From a virus, in the IMG/VR virus record IMGVR_UViG_3300005253_002057, positions 24,158 through 88,157 of that record: a DNA stretch of 64,000 nt; one strand, given 5' to 3'. Shown here piece after piece: positions 41,521-50,952 of this stretch. The stretch's first letter is position 1. Each line of letters starts with the position of its first letter. Both the position numbers and the translations under genes were made by a program. The notes under the pieces were generated by a model that worked only from the letters and a program-made list of their open reading frames with translations, was not told where the DNA came from and did no database searches.

Positions 41521-42594
41521 GTGAAAATAGTTGTAACTGGTGGAGCATCATTCATAGGTTCTCATCTAGTAGAAAAACTAGATGAACTAAATCACGAAGT
41601 AACCATAATAGATGATCTTTCAAGTGGAAGCAGAGAGAATCTAAAAGCTGTTTCTTATAGAAGACTTCTAACCTGGGATCTTCGTTGGGCCAGTCTGCAC
41701 AATCTTACTAATGAACTCAAGAGAGCGGATGTAGTCTTCCATCTAGCTGCAGATCACGGAGGGAGAGGATACGTAGAACTAGAGCAAGTAGCCTGCAGTA
41801 ATAACTTTGCTATAGATAACAATGTACTTCAAGCCTGTATAGAGGCTAAAGTACCTAGACTAATCTTTGCTTCAAGTGGCTGCATCTATCCAATGTTCAT
41901 GCAGAATGATACTAGTAGAAGCGTCTATCTAAAAGAGGACTGGGCCTCCTTAAAAGGACCTAGACACGCAGAAGTATCTGAATCAGCTAGTCTAGATGGA
42001 CTAATTCAACCTGATGGTCTCTATGGATTAGCTAAGCTAACTATGGAAATGTCTCTACAAGCAGCATACAAAGAAAAAGGGCTCAATTCCGTATCCTGCC
42101 GTTTCTTCACTGTATATGGACCTAGGGCAAAAGAAAATCACGCAATAATATCATTTATAGCAAGAACTCTAGTAAAACAAGATCCTTTCACTGTATGGGG
42201 CGATGGAACTCAAATACGAAACTGGACTCACGTAGATGATATAGTTAAAGGAATGATTCTAGCCATGGAGCATTCCTCTCTACAAGAAGGAGCCCACGCT
42301 CTTAACCTAGGTACTATGGAGAAGATAACTGTATCCGAAGCAATCTCTCGTACAATTGTCCTAGCTAGGGCTGCACACGGTTGGGAGTACAACCCTCAGA
42401 TCGAACACCAGCTAAACAAGCCAATAGGCCCTCTTAATAGAGTGGCTGATAACTCTAAACTCCTAAGCCTAGGGGGGGATGAACCAGTGCCATTCAAAGA
42501 GGGACTAAAGAGTACTCTAGATTGGTACTTCTCTACCAAAGATCAAAGCTATGTAAAGGAAAATCTTGAAAGATTGCTGGTATCCAGAAAGTAA
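41521..42594 (+). CDS. NAD-dependent sugar-nucleotide epimerase/dehydratase
   Basis: GTG at 41521 follows AAGGAG and is preferred to the ATG at 41500. It is an extended SDR: GGASFIGSH near the N terminus, ASSGCIYP, the YGLAK active site (Y168, K172) and RFFTVYGPR, with WTHVDDI further on. Likely epimerises the sugar nucleotide made by the neighbouring dehydrogenase, for example a UDP-glucuronate or GDP-mannose-type substrate; specificity cannot be read from the sequence. Confidence 0.85.
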   Translation: MKIVVTGGASFIGSHLVEKLDELNHEVTIIDDLSSGSRENLKAVSYRRLLTWDLRWASLHNLTNELKRADVVFHLAADHGGRGYVELEQVACSNNFAIDNNVLQACIEAKVPRLIFASSGCIYPMFMQNDTSRSVYLKEDWASLKGPRHAEVSESASLDGLIQPDGLYGLAKLTMEMSLQAAYKEKGLNSVSCRFFTVYGPRAKENHAIISFIARTLVKQDPFTVWGDGTQIRNWTHVDDIVKGMILAMEHSSLQEGAHALNLGTMEKITVSEAISRTIVLARAAHGWEYNPQIEHQLNKPIGPLNRVADNSKLLSLGGDEPVPFKEGLKSTLDWYFSTKDQSYVKENLERLLVSRK

Positions 42595-43550
42595 TGGACA
42601 TACTAGTAATCTCATACAATATCCCAGGCTATGCTCCCAACCTACTTATAAAATGGCTCAAGCCTCAAATTGGCTATAGAACAGGAGCAATAAGACTCCC
42701 AAGTAGAATAGATAAAAACTTCGCCCCTATACTAGGTCATCTACTTAACTTTCTAAGTCTAGTAAAGAGATGGGGTAGATATGATCTAGTAGTAACACCA
42801 GATCCCTTAACTACTCTTGCCGTACACTACTCTAAAGTAAAAACTAAGCGTCTTTGTTACTGGCGCTTAGACTATCACCCTAAGAAATTTGGACACTTCA
42901 ACTTCGTCTATCAATGGATAGAAACAAAAGCCTTAAAAGTTGCCGATGAAGTATGGTCTATGGCTGATCCTACTGATACTAGAGTACAAAGACAGCTAAT
43001 GTATAAAGTTAACTTAGAAAGGCATAGCAAAGTAAAGCACGTACCTTACATGCTATCCAAGCTACCACCAGTTCATCCAATAGAAGAAAGACTTAAAAGA
43101 GTCTTATGGATGGGACCAGATAAAAGTAGGGCTAGGGAAGTATTTAAGTCCATAGCTCCTGACTTGGCTAAACTTGGATTCATGATTACGATAGTAGACT
43201 ACTCAGTAGAAGACTTAAGAGTAAATACTCAGGCTCTAGACCAAATACTAGCTACATCAAAAGTAGGAGTAGCCCTCTATGACCCTAATAATAGAGAAGG
43301 AAAATATTACTCAGACCCAGCCAGAATAAGACATTATCTTGCTAATGGAATTCCAGTAGTAGTTACAAGAGTTCCTCCAGTTTGGAAGGACATAGTTGCT
43401 TATGGAGCTGGAGTAGCTATAGAACTGGATAAAGTAGAATTACTAGGAGCCATAAAGCACTGCCTAAATAACTTTGAGACAATGTCTAAACAAGCCCTAC
43501 TACTAGCAAAGATGAATGTAATGACAGAGGAACGCTTTGGACTGGTATAA
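42594..43550 (+). CDS. GT4-like glycosyltransferase, paralog 2
   Basis: A 318-residue protein starting MDILVISYNIPGYAP. It shares with the protein at 58757 the segments YWRLDY-PKK, DEVWSMA and HVPYMLSKLP, and the late donor-site region KYYSDPARIRHYLANGIPVV then PPVWKDI. The two are clear paralogs. Predicted to act at the inner face of the membrane on the lipid-linked glycan. Confidence 0.75.
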   Translation: MDILVISYNIPGYAPNLLIKWLKPQIGYRTGAIRLPSRIDKNFAPILGHLLNFLSLVKRWGRYDLVVTPDPLTTLAVHYSKVKTKRLCYWRLDYHPKKFGHFNFVYQWIETKALKVADEVWSMADPTDTRVQRQLMYKVNLERHSKVKHVPYMLSKLPPVHPIEERLKRVLWMGPDKSRAREVFKSIAPDLAKLGFMITIVDYSVEDLRVNTQALDQILATSKVGVALYDPNNREGKYYSDPARIRHYLANGIPVVVTRVPPVWKDIVAYGAGVAIELDKVELLGAIKHCLNNFETMSKQALLLAKMNVMTEERFGLV

Positions 43551-44238
43551 GAAGGCAAGAGCCTATGCAAGAAGACTAAGATACAGCTCTAGAATAGAAG
43601 ATGGGCTCTGTGGACTGGCTAATATAGATTTCAAAACTGTTCTAGACATAGGAGCGGCAGATGGAAGATCTGCAAAGAAGTATCTAGGAATATTTCCAAA
43701 TGCAACAATACATTCTTTTGAGCCTCAGATAAAAGAATATAATAAGTTACGTCTACTGGAAGAAAAAGAACCTAGATTAGTAGCTCACAACTTAGCCTTA
43801 GTACAGAACGATAACTTATCAATAGGTACATTACTTAGATATAAAAATCAAAGTACAAGTACAGCTTCTATACTACAACCTACTGCAGTTTTAGGAGATT
43901 CAGCCCGCACTCCAAAAGTTAGGGAAACAGTTAACTTAATGACTCTAGATCATTGGGCAAATAATTTCAGTCTACAAGGCCCTATACTAGTAAAGATGGA
44001 CGTACAAGGCTATGAGATGTCTGTAATACTAGGAGGGCAAGATCTTCTTAGAAGAGCCAAGGCTGTAATAACTGAAGTTTGCTTTGAAGAATACTATGAA
44101 GGACAAGCAAACTTCTGGCAACTTTATTATAGCCTAGGCTTTCCAGAACTAGGTTTTGATTACATAGGAAATCTAGACCAAGTAGCTGCTTCAGATGGAA
44201 AGATAAAGTTCATAGACGCATGTTTCTTACGACAGTAA
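43537..44238 (+). CDS. FkbM-family methyltransferase
   Basis: A 233-residue SAM-dependent methyltransferase. SAM motif VLDIGAADGRSAKKY (about residues 35-49), acidic EPQ, and the FkbM signature LVKMDVQGYEMSVILGG (about residues 147-163). FkbM enzymes commonly O-methylate sugars in surface glycans. Overlaps both neighbours by 14-19 bases. Confidence 0.8.
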   Translation: MDWYKKARAYARRLRYSSRIEDGLCGLANIDFKTVLDIGAADGRSAKKYLGIFPNATIHSFEPQIKEYNKLRLLEEKEPRLVAHNLALVQNDNLSIGTLLRYKNQSTSTASILQPTAVLGDSARTPKVRETVNLMTLDHWANNFSLQGPILVKMDVQGYEMSVILGGQDLLRRAKAVITEVCFEEYYEGQANFWQLYYSLGFPELGFDYIGNLDQVAASDGKIKFIDACFLRQ

Positions 44239-45380
44239 AGTTAGCCCTCTCCAAGTCTACTAGAATACTAGTATATGTACTACTAGGAATTCTATTTAAC
44301 ATAGGGGAACAAACAGATGAATTCTTTTTAGCCTATTCACTTGCCACTTTTGTAGTAACAGTAGTTACTGTATCAGAATCATATCTACTAAAATACACTA
44401 GTCAGATGTTAGGAGCCTTTATACTAATACTAACCCCAATAGTAATAGTACTAGCAACTGCTATATTCTTCATAGGAAACAGTCCTCTAGTATATATGTT
44501 ACTTCCTTACATAATACTAGCCACTTTGGCTAGTGTACTAACTGGTACAGTAAACAGTAAAAAACAATACACCATAACTTTATACTCATCTATAGCATAC
44601 ATACTAATACTCCCAATAGTATTTACAGCCAAGTTATTAGAGACAGAATACATACTAGAAGTAATAATACTACTAATAACTTTACCAGAATTAATAAGGC
44701 TAGTACTCTTGATAAAGCTAAGCACAAGTCCTCTAAATACTTTAACTAAGATAGAATTTCCTAGTAAAGTAATGTTACTCTTAATAGCAGCTCCTATACT
44801 AGTAACTATATCAGTAGTACTGGAAAGAATAGTAATAACCACTACACTACCAATAGGCTCAATAACTATCTGGTCCTACATTTTTGGCTTAGTAGGAGTA
44901 ATAGGTGGAGTAGTAAACTATGGAAGAATAGTACACTACACTAACGAGGATGACGAGAATATAAGTATAGTACCAAGCCTAAAACTAGGACTAATAATGA
45001 TTTTAGTTCTAATAATACCAGTCGGTATAGTTTCTCAACTACCCCCTATAGAAATAAACTTTACTCTTGTATCCCTTAGTCTACATGTCTCAGCAGCAAA
45101 CATATTAGTACTACTATTCATAGCCTCGCTTTCCCTTCCAATAAGATACACTATAGCAAGACTTGTAGTAGTATTAATAAAGTATGAGAAGACAAAGACA
45201 CTAATACTTGCATCTATAACCCTACTAATAGCCAAGCTACTGTTAGTGGGGATTCTTAGTCTAATAAGTATAGAAGCCGCAGCTGTAGGTGTTGTATGCT
45301 CAGAACTAGTGTATCTAATTATAGTATACATATCAGTAAAGCGCACTTTCTTGTCCCCTCAATCCTCCTATTCTTATTAG
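44220..45380 (+). CDS. Wzx/MurJ-like flippase (putative)
   Basis: A 386-residue, extremely hydrophobic protein with about 11-12 membrane helices. The early GEQTDEFFLAYSLATF resembles the TDAFFLA-type segment of MurJ/Wzx lipid-linked oligosaccharide flippases. It is placed among glycosyltransferases, the initiating transferase and a polymerase, which fits a flippase. Shorter than most Wzx proteins (about 410-480). Confidence 0.6.
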   Translation: MFLTTVKLALSKSTRILVYVLLGILFNIGEQTDEFFLAYSLATFVVTVVTVSESYLLKYTSQMLGAFILILTPIVIVLATAIFFIGNSPLVYMLLPYIILATLASVLTGTVNSKKQYTITLYSSIAYILILPIVFTAKLLETEYILEVIILLITLPELIRLVLLIKLSTSPLNTLTKIEFPSKVMLLLIAAPILVTISVVLERIVITTTLPIGSITIWSYIFGLVGVIGGVVNYGRIVHYTNEDDENISIVPSLKLGLIMILVLIIPVGIVSQLPPIEINFTLVSLSLHVSAANILVLLFIASLSLPIRYTIARLVVVLIKYEKTKTLILASITLLIAKLLLVGILSLISIEAAAVGVVCSELVYLIIVYISVKRTFLSPQSSYSY

Positions 45381-47083
45381 TAGTACATGTAACTATATAC
45401 ATAGTACTAAATTTCTACATAAGACAAGGAGTATTAGAGCATCCAGATAGTCCATTCTATCACGCAATAGCTCTAACACTTGCGAGGGATTGGGGAGAAG
45501 GCTATATACACTTCGCAAAATACCCAGAGTATACTAACATACTTGCCTTACCTTACTACATTTTAGGCCCAAGTAGAATCTGGGGAGAGTTACTAAATAT
45601 AGCAGCTCATCTAGGCACTGCCCTGATAGCATATAAGACTGTAAAGAACTTAGGTTTTCTACCCAAGCAAGCTCCTATACTAGCCTTATTAATAATAGGA
45701 TTAAATCCTTATGAACTCTACATGTCTACTCAGTTACTTAAAGATACACTAATAATCTTTGGAGTCTCACTATCATTACTAGCCTTTACTAGAAGACCTA
45801 GACTTTCAACTAGTCTAATACTTCTAGCAGGTTCTAGCATAGTAATGTTTTTAAGACAAGAATTTGGTATAGCAGTATTCGCAGTATTAAGCTTATATAC
45901 TATTCTACTCTTGATAAGAGTAAAGAGACCAGCTAGTAAAGAAATAGGGCTTATCATCCTTCCTGCAGCAATAATTCTTGTACCTCTTATTTCTATGCAG
46001 TATATAATTAAGTACACTCACTTTCCAGCCCTAGACAGCGAAGAAATAAGAGCTGAGGCTAAACTCAAAGCTGAGCAAGTAAAAAAGAGAGTAAACTGGA
46101 TACCAGGGCAGCCTCATATAGAATTCTTTGACACTAGAAATCCAGTAGCGCAAGCGACACATTGCAGAACACCTTTACTATACTCTAAGAATATAACTTA
46201 TTGCTCTACTATATTAATAAAAAATGCTCTGGAGACGGTATTCTTTCCATATCCTTGGACAGCAAATACTATAGTAGAGCTAGGATTCGCTGTATATATG
46301 TCAGGTTGGTATCTCTTATTAGCTATAGGAACAATAACTCTTGCAGTAAATAGGCCCAAGATAGTATTAGTTTTACTAGTAGTATCATTTCTACTACTAC
46401 TACCTCTATCAATGCACATAATAAAGCAATCTGGTTTTGTACGCTGGAGGCTACCAGTCTTTTACTTACTGGAGCTAGGGCTTATAATAAGTGTATCACA
46501 GCTATTTATCTACAAGTATGCAAAAAGATTACTGGATATAATTCTCTCTTTAACTTTTCTAATTTTAACTGCCCCAGTAGCTTTTGCTATAATTTTAAGT
46601 AATATGTACTTACTAGTTCCTGTATTCTATTCTCAGATAAGAGCAGGAAAGTTAGGCATTCAAATAACAGTCTATAAGTTCACAACCCTTATCAAATCAG
46701 ATAATGTGGATGAGTCCCCTCCTGGATTAGCCCCTTCAGCAAGTGGAATGAAGTATACAGCTATAGGAAAGTTATTAAGAAGTCTTGCCTTAGATGAGAT
46801 ACCCCAGCTAGTAAGTATCCTTAAAGGAGATATATCCCTAGTAGGGCCTAGAACGCTAGACTGGGAGCTACATACCCACTGTAAAGAAACCATACCTAAT
46901 TGGACTACCAGAAACAAGGTAATACCAGGAGTAACTGGCCTAGCACAGTTAAATACTGACAGACTTGACAATTTCAAGCGACTGTATTATGATATACAAT
47001 ATGTAAACAATCCAAGTATGATCCTCGATCTAAAACTTATAGCGAAGGGATTAATAAGAAGCATTAAAAGGAAGTGGCATTGA
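45296..47083 (+). CDS. membrane GT-C-like domain fused to initiating sugar phosphotransferase
   Basis: 595 residues. The N-terminal part (about 1-400) has about 8-9 membrane helices with LNPYELYMS and LLKDTLIIFG, also seen in the protein at 57727 and typical of GT39/ArnT-like membrane proteins. The C-terminal part (about 405-595) is a bacterial sugar transferase: ALDEIPQLVSILKGDISLVG and PGVTGLAQLN. The second half would start glycan assembly by loading sugar phosphate on undecaprenyl phosphate. The fusion is unusual. TTG 45350 is an alternative start that reduces overlap with the flippase gene. Confidence 0.8.
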   Translation: MLRTSVSNYSIHISKAHFLVPSILLFLLVVHVTIYIVLNFYIRQGVLEHPDSPFYHAIALTLARDWGEGYIHFAKYPEYTNILALPYYILGPSRIWGELLNIAAHLGTALIAYKTVKNLGFLPKQAPILALLIIGLNPYELYMSTQLLKDTLIIFGVSLSLLAFTRRPRLSTSLILLAGSSIVMFLRQEFGIAVFAVLSLYTILLLIRVKRPASKEIGLIILPAAIILVPLISMQYIIKYTHFPALDSEEIRAEAKLKAEQVKKRVNWIPGQPHIEFFDTRNPVAQATHCRTPLLYSKNITYCSTILIKNALETVFFPYPWTANTIVELGFAVYMSGWYLLLAIGTITLAVNRPKIVLVLLVVSFLLLLPLSMHIIKQSGFVRWRLPVFYLLELGLIISVSQLFIYKYAKRLLDIILSLTFLILTAPVAFAIILSNMYLLVPVFYSQIRAGKLGIQITVYKFTTLIKSDNVDESPPGLAPSASGMKYTAIGKLLRSLALDEIPQLVSILKGDISLVGPRTLDWELHTHCKETIPNWTTRNKVIPGVTGLAQLNTDRLDNFKRLYYDIQYVNNPSMILDLKLIAKGLIRSIKRKWH

Positions 47084-48339
47084 ACTGGACAAAGGCACTA
47101 GAAGGACTTAGAAACATAGGTATACTTTTATATGGACTAGCCGCTGCACTAGCTTATCTACCAATATTTGACTCTCCATTCTACACTCCCTATGAATTAT
47201 CAAACTATGCAAGATTCACTGGAATAAGCATATCCTTATCAGATATAACCTTTGTATTTGCACTAGTACTAACTCTATTTACAACTATAATTCTAGACCT
47301 TACTAAAGTATTACTAACTAAACAACAGACATTAATACTAGTTGCCATATTATTTCCTTTAGGAGTAAGTATAGGAAACAATCCAGAATTAGCAACACTA
47401 GCAAGGGTATTAAGATTAGTAATATATACTACACTACCCTTATTGCTGCTAAATAATAAAAAAGACTTACGCATGTTTGCACTAGGATATATAAGTCTAA
47501 CAGTGCCACAACTAGCAGCAGTATTAGGGCAAAGACTAGATGGAGCCCAGATGATAGGGCTAACTCTTAATCCTAACTTAGTTGCTAGTTATGGATTAAC
47601 CAGCCTAATTATATGGATATACGCTTGGTTTCCAGCAAACTATAGGACTAAATCAATAAAAGTAATAATTCTACAAATACTACCAGTAATACTAGCCTCC
47701 TTTCTTATAGTATTACCTGTTAGCAGGGGCTCAATTATAGCCGTACTTTCCCTACTAATAGTACTAGTAGTAATATACAGAGGAGGGCTAACAAGATTTA
47801 CTTTAATACTACAAGTAGCAGGACCAGCACTCGTAGTTGTAATTATAGTAATAACCACAGGTCCTAGATTAGACCATCTTATAAGATCTCACTCCTTTGA
47901 AGAAGCAACTCTAATAGGAAAAGTAGACTCCTTCACATCTGGAAGAGTAAGTAGTACTCAAAGACATATAGATAAGATAACAGAGGATGGAGTATGGACT
48001 AAGGGATATGGGGCTGGAAGATATACAGAGGCTACTGGAAAAGCCCCACCTAACAATCTATATCTTACAACTATAGGGGAGCTGGGAGTCATATTAGCTA
48101 TACTTTACCTCTCAGCCTTTATAGCATTAGTAATACTAAGACCTCAGCTAATACTACCCTTAGCAATACTAGGGCTAGTATCATATCTAACACACTCAGC
48201 AGAAGGAACTCTGATAACCTATACTCTTATAGGAGTAGCAATTGCAAGCCTTACTTATATTACTGAAACCAGCAGCACTATTGTTAAGCATATTCATAAA
48301 GAAACCAAGGTCCCTACTAGCCAAGAGTCTACTATATAG
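47080..48339 (+). CDS. Wzy/O-antigen ligase-like membrane polymerase
   Basis: About 419 residues with about 11 helices. A loop between helices near residues 285-335 (RVSSTQRHIDKI, KGYGAGRYTEATGKAPPNNL) matches the Wzy_C/WaaL periplasmic loop, and LPVSRGSIIAVLSL precedes it. TTG 47080 is chosen because AAAGGAA lies 7 bases upstream; GTG 47074 is the alternative. Predicted to polymerise or ligate the flipped repeat units. Confidence 0.75.
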   Translation: MNWTKALEGLRNIGILLYGLAAALAYLPIFDSPFYTPYELSNYARFTGISISLSDITFVFALVLTLFTTIILDLTKVLLTKQQTLILVAILFPLGVSIGNNPELATLARVLRLVIYTTLPLLLLNNKKDLRMFALGYISLTVPQLAAVLGQRLDGAQMIGLTLNPNLVASYGLTSLIIWIYAWFPANYRTKSIKVIILQILPVILASFLIVLPVSRGSIIAVLSLLIVLVVIYRGGLTRFTLILQVAGPALVVVIIVITTGPRLDHLIRSHSFEEATLIGKVDSFTSGRVSSTQRHIDKITEDGVWTKGYGAGRYTEATGKAPPNNLYLTTIGELGVILAILYLSAFIALVILRPQLILPLAILGLVSYLTHSAEGTLITYTLIGVAIASLTYITETSSTIVKHIHKETKVPTSQESTI

Positions 48340-49090
48340 AATACGTAGACTACTAGGAGTGCACAAAGCTTTTAATAAGCTGGATAAAGACATAGAAAGA
48401 ATAGCCTTAAAACTAAATACAGAAGCTCTAACAATGCCTAGTGTTCTGACTATCACGAATAGTACTATTACAAATAAGTTAGCCATACTACTACATGGAA
48501 CAGACACAGTACCTAACGACTTTTTCAACAGGGCAACATACTTAAACAATCTAGGAAATAGACTAACTGCATACGACTATGTAGTATCTGCCCCTTATAT
48601 AGTAAGAGAGGCAAAGACACTACAAAGAATACGATCACTGAGTGAAAGAATAAAGTGTACATCCTTTGAAAGAGACCTAGCTCTAGGTATAGCAAGTAGC
48701 ATACCATTTTATTTTGATGTAGTTATATATGGAATAAGCTGGGGGGCAGAAGTTGCTATAAGTCTAGCTAGAATAATGAAGCCTAGATTACTTATTCTCT
48801 CAGGGCTAGATCCTGACCCAGTAGATACTTTACAACATAAGTTCAGTCTGGGCAAAAAACTAGACCCTATGTACGTTCCAGCAAGACCATCACTCTATGC
48901 AACACTACAAGAACTAGAAACAACTACTATACTTGAGTATGGAAACCAAGATATAGACCCTAGTGGGCTAGACAGCCTTGGGCCTTGGCCAGACAACGTA
49001 CTAGAACTAAGATTCCAGGGAGGCCATGAGATAAATCCTACAGACACTACCTTAAAAGCTATGGAGAGATTACTTGAGCAAACGAATTAG
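48242..49090 (+). CDS. alpha/beta hydrolase, membrane-anchored, copy 1
   Basis: 282 residues with an N-terminal hydrophobic anchor. The fold shows the oxyanion HGT, the nucleophile elbow YGISWGAE (GxSxG), the acid in LEYGNQD, and the final GGHEINP histidine. It is a close relative of the next gene. It may remove acyl groups or cut glycan in the polysaccharide pathway; substrate unknown. It overlaps the polymerase by about 98 bases, so the start may lie further in. Confidence 0.65.
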   Translation: MQALLILLKPAALLLSIFIKKPRSLLAKSLLYRIRRLLGVHKAFNKLDKDIERIALKLNTEALTMPSVLTITNSTITNKLAILLHGTDTVPNDFFNRATYLNNLGNRLTAYDYVVSAPYIVREAKTLQRIRSLSERIKCTSFERDLALGIASSIPFYFDVVIYGISWGAEVAISLARIMKPRLLILSGLDPDPVDTLQHKFSLGKKLDPMYVPARPSLYATLQELETTTILEYGNQDIDPSGLDSLGPWPDNVLELRFQGGHEINPTDTTLKAMERLLEQTN

Positions 49091-50099
49091 GTTCATATTC
49101 GCTTTACCTGTGCTACTAGTAACAGTAGCCTTATTAGTATTACTGCTAACCTCAGCAGACACACCCCCTGCAGAACAGACAAGGGGCAGATATACTCAGG
49201 CACTAGACCAGCTCTATCTTAATATGCCCAGCATAATAGGATGTAATACCTCTCTGACCATAGAAAGTATGCTTAATAGTAGTCCTAGATCAGTAAAGCA
49301 GTGGGGAAGAAATCTAGAACAGGAGTTCAGTTTTATAATAGATGAACCTAAGAACAAGTATACACTACTCACAGCAGACTATACTTCAAGATTCATACGT
49401 CTAGCAGTACTATCAAAGATAGCAGTTCCACACTCTGCTACTAGGGAAAGTAAAAAGCCTTTAGTAGTATTCATCCACGGATTAGCAACTAATCCAGACA
49501 GGGCCTTCGAAGGACCAAGATTAGATTATCTAAACAACATAGGTCATAGACTAGCTAGTAACGACTTTATAGTAGTAGTACCTTTCATCTACAATGACTT
49601 AAGATGGAACTCGTTAGCAAATAGCCTATATCCAGTGCTAGAACTCAACGTAGCAGCTATACAAGCTTCTATAGATCTAATGCTCCATGAGTTTCCTGTA
49701 GACGAAGATAAAATAGTCCTATATGGAATCTCAGAGGGGGCTGACATAGCTAGAAGAGTGGCTTCTCTAGATGAGCGAATCGATCTAGTAGTACTTAATG
49801 GAAGACATAACGACCCAACAGGATTTCTGCTAGATCAAGGAATAGATACAGCAAATATAGATCCCACTGCTTTCTCGGACAAAGATCCTTGTTCTTCAAG
49901 TATTCTAGCCGAGTATAAAGAAATAAAGGTACCTATAATACTAGAATACGGAGGAGACGATCAACAAGATTTCAATCTAGAAAAGACGGTAGAACTTCTA
50001 GGGGAAAAGGATTTAGAAGTTGTACGATATAAAGGGGGACATGCTATAAATCCAGACAACGAAACAATCAACTTAATTAAGAAAAGGCTGGGACAATAG
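49074..50099 (+). CDS. alpha/beta hydrolase, secreted/anchored, copy 2
   Basis: 341 residues, with a signal anchor at about 7-27. FIHGLATNPDRAFEG, the nucleophile YGISEGAD, LEYGGDDQQD and YKGGHAINPDN give a complete Ser-Asp-His triad. Clear paralog of the preceding gene, with the same final GGH-INP element and the shared DYLNNIGHRLAS-type segment. Probably acts outside the cytoplasmic membrane on surface glycan or lipid. Confidence 0.7.
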   Translation: MSKRIRFIFALPVLLVTVALLVLLLTSADTPPAEQTRGRYTQALDQLYLNMPSIIGCNTSLTIESMLNSSPRSVKQWGRNLEQEFSFIIDEPKNKYTLLTADYTSRFIRLAVLSKIAVPHSATRESKKPLVVFIHGLATNPDRAFEGPRLDYLNNIGHRLASNDFIVVVPFIYNDLRWNSLANSLYPVLELNVAAIQASIDLMLHEFPVDEDKIVLYGISEGADIARRVASLDERIDLVVLNGRHNDPTGFLLDQGIDTANIDPTAFSDKDPCSSSILAEYKEIKVPIILEYGGDDQQDFNLEKTVELLGEKDLEVVRYKGGHAINPDNETINLIKKRLGQ

Positions 50100-50893
50100 T
50101 GCTTAGCTGGCCACAGAAAAAAGCAATAGCAGACATATCTTACTCTAGCCTCCCTAAAACTAAAATACTAGAAGTAGGCTTTGGAAATGCTGAAGTCCTA
50201 GACCGATTATCCCTACATACTGAGTACGAACTAGTAGCTGGGATAGAAATATCTGAAGAAGCAGTAAAAGCAGCTAGAAAAAGACTAGGCTATAGAAGAA
50301 ATATACTACTAATGAATGAAGAGGGCTCAGGACTAGGAAACGTACCAGGCTATGACATTGCGCTGGCCTTTGAAGTAATAGAACATCAAAAGAATCCCTT
50401 AGAATTTCTACAGCGCCTTCCAGGACATATATTATATCTAAGCACCCCAAATGTAAGAAGATGGTACGTAGAAAAATTCAAAGACTACGAGTACTGGGAC
50501 TGGCCTCCAAATCACCTATGGCGTTTCTGTGACTGTCCAGCCTCTACTAGTGCTAGAACTTATTGCTCTGAAGCATGTACATGCTGTATGATAGACGAGA
50601 AAGTACCAACAGTACATATAGAGACACTTCTTAAGGAAGCTGGTTATAATGTAGTAAATGTACAGGCTGGACCTGTACAAGCAATAGATATAGTTAGGAG
50701 TATCTCTGGAAGAATAAGGCCCAAGAAGTTAAGTGCAGATTACGATGAAATGAGATCTGAATCCAGCTTAATAAGAACTATAGCCAGAAACATACTACTA
50801 CCCCCCTCAGCACTTTATGCTAAGTACTTATCAGCTAAGGGATATCAAGGGGGTAACTTATACATAAAGGCAGTAAGAGACTACCCTGTATAG
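50099..50893 (+). CDS. class I SAM-dependent methyltransferase with Cys-rich insert
   Basis: 264 residues. SAM motif KILEVGFGNAEVLDRL (about 22-37), acidic GIEISEEAV and AFEVIEH. An insert FCDCPAS-x-YCSEACTCCM (about residues 142-162) has six to seven cysteines and likely binds metal. Last gene of the first polysaccharide block. Target unknown; a glycan modification or a DNA/protein target are both possible. Confidence 0.65.
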   Translation: MLSWPQKKAIADISYSSLPKTKILEVGFGNAEVLDRLSLHTEYELVAGIEISEEAVKAARKRLGYRRNILLMNEEGSGLGNVPGYDIALAFEVIEHQKNPLEFLQRLPGHILYLSTPNVRRWYVEKFKDYEYWDWPPNHLWRFCDCPASTSARTYCSEACTCCMIDEKVPTVHIETLLKEAGYNVVNVQAGPVQAIDIVRSISGRIRPKKLSADYDEMRSESSLIRTIARNILLPPSALYAKYLSAKGYQGGNLYIKAVRDYPV

Positions 50894-50894
50894 C

Positions 50895-50945
50895 TTTACC
50901 AAGCCTTGGTAAAAACTTGACATTACTGTCACAATGATGTATAAT
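50895..50945 (+). promoter_or_regulatory. sigma70-type promoter with upstream palindrome
   Basis: The palindrome TTTACCAAGCCTTGGTAAA (50895-50913) lies just before TTGACA (50917-50922), with a 17-bp spacer and TATAAT (50940-50945). ATG 50953 is where transcription should start, so the mRNA is leaderless. The palindrome is probably an operator; it could also serve as a hairpin after the previous gene. Confidence 0.8.
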
Positions 50946-50952
50946 AACCAAG

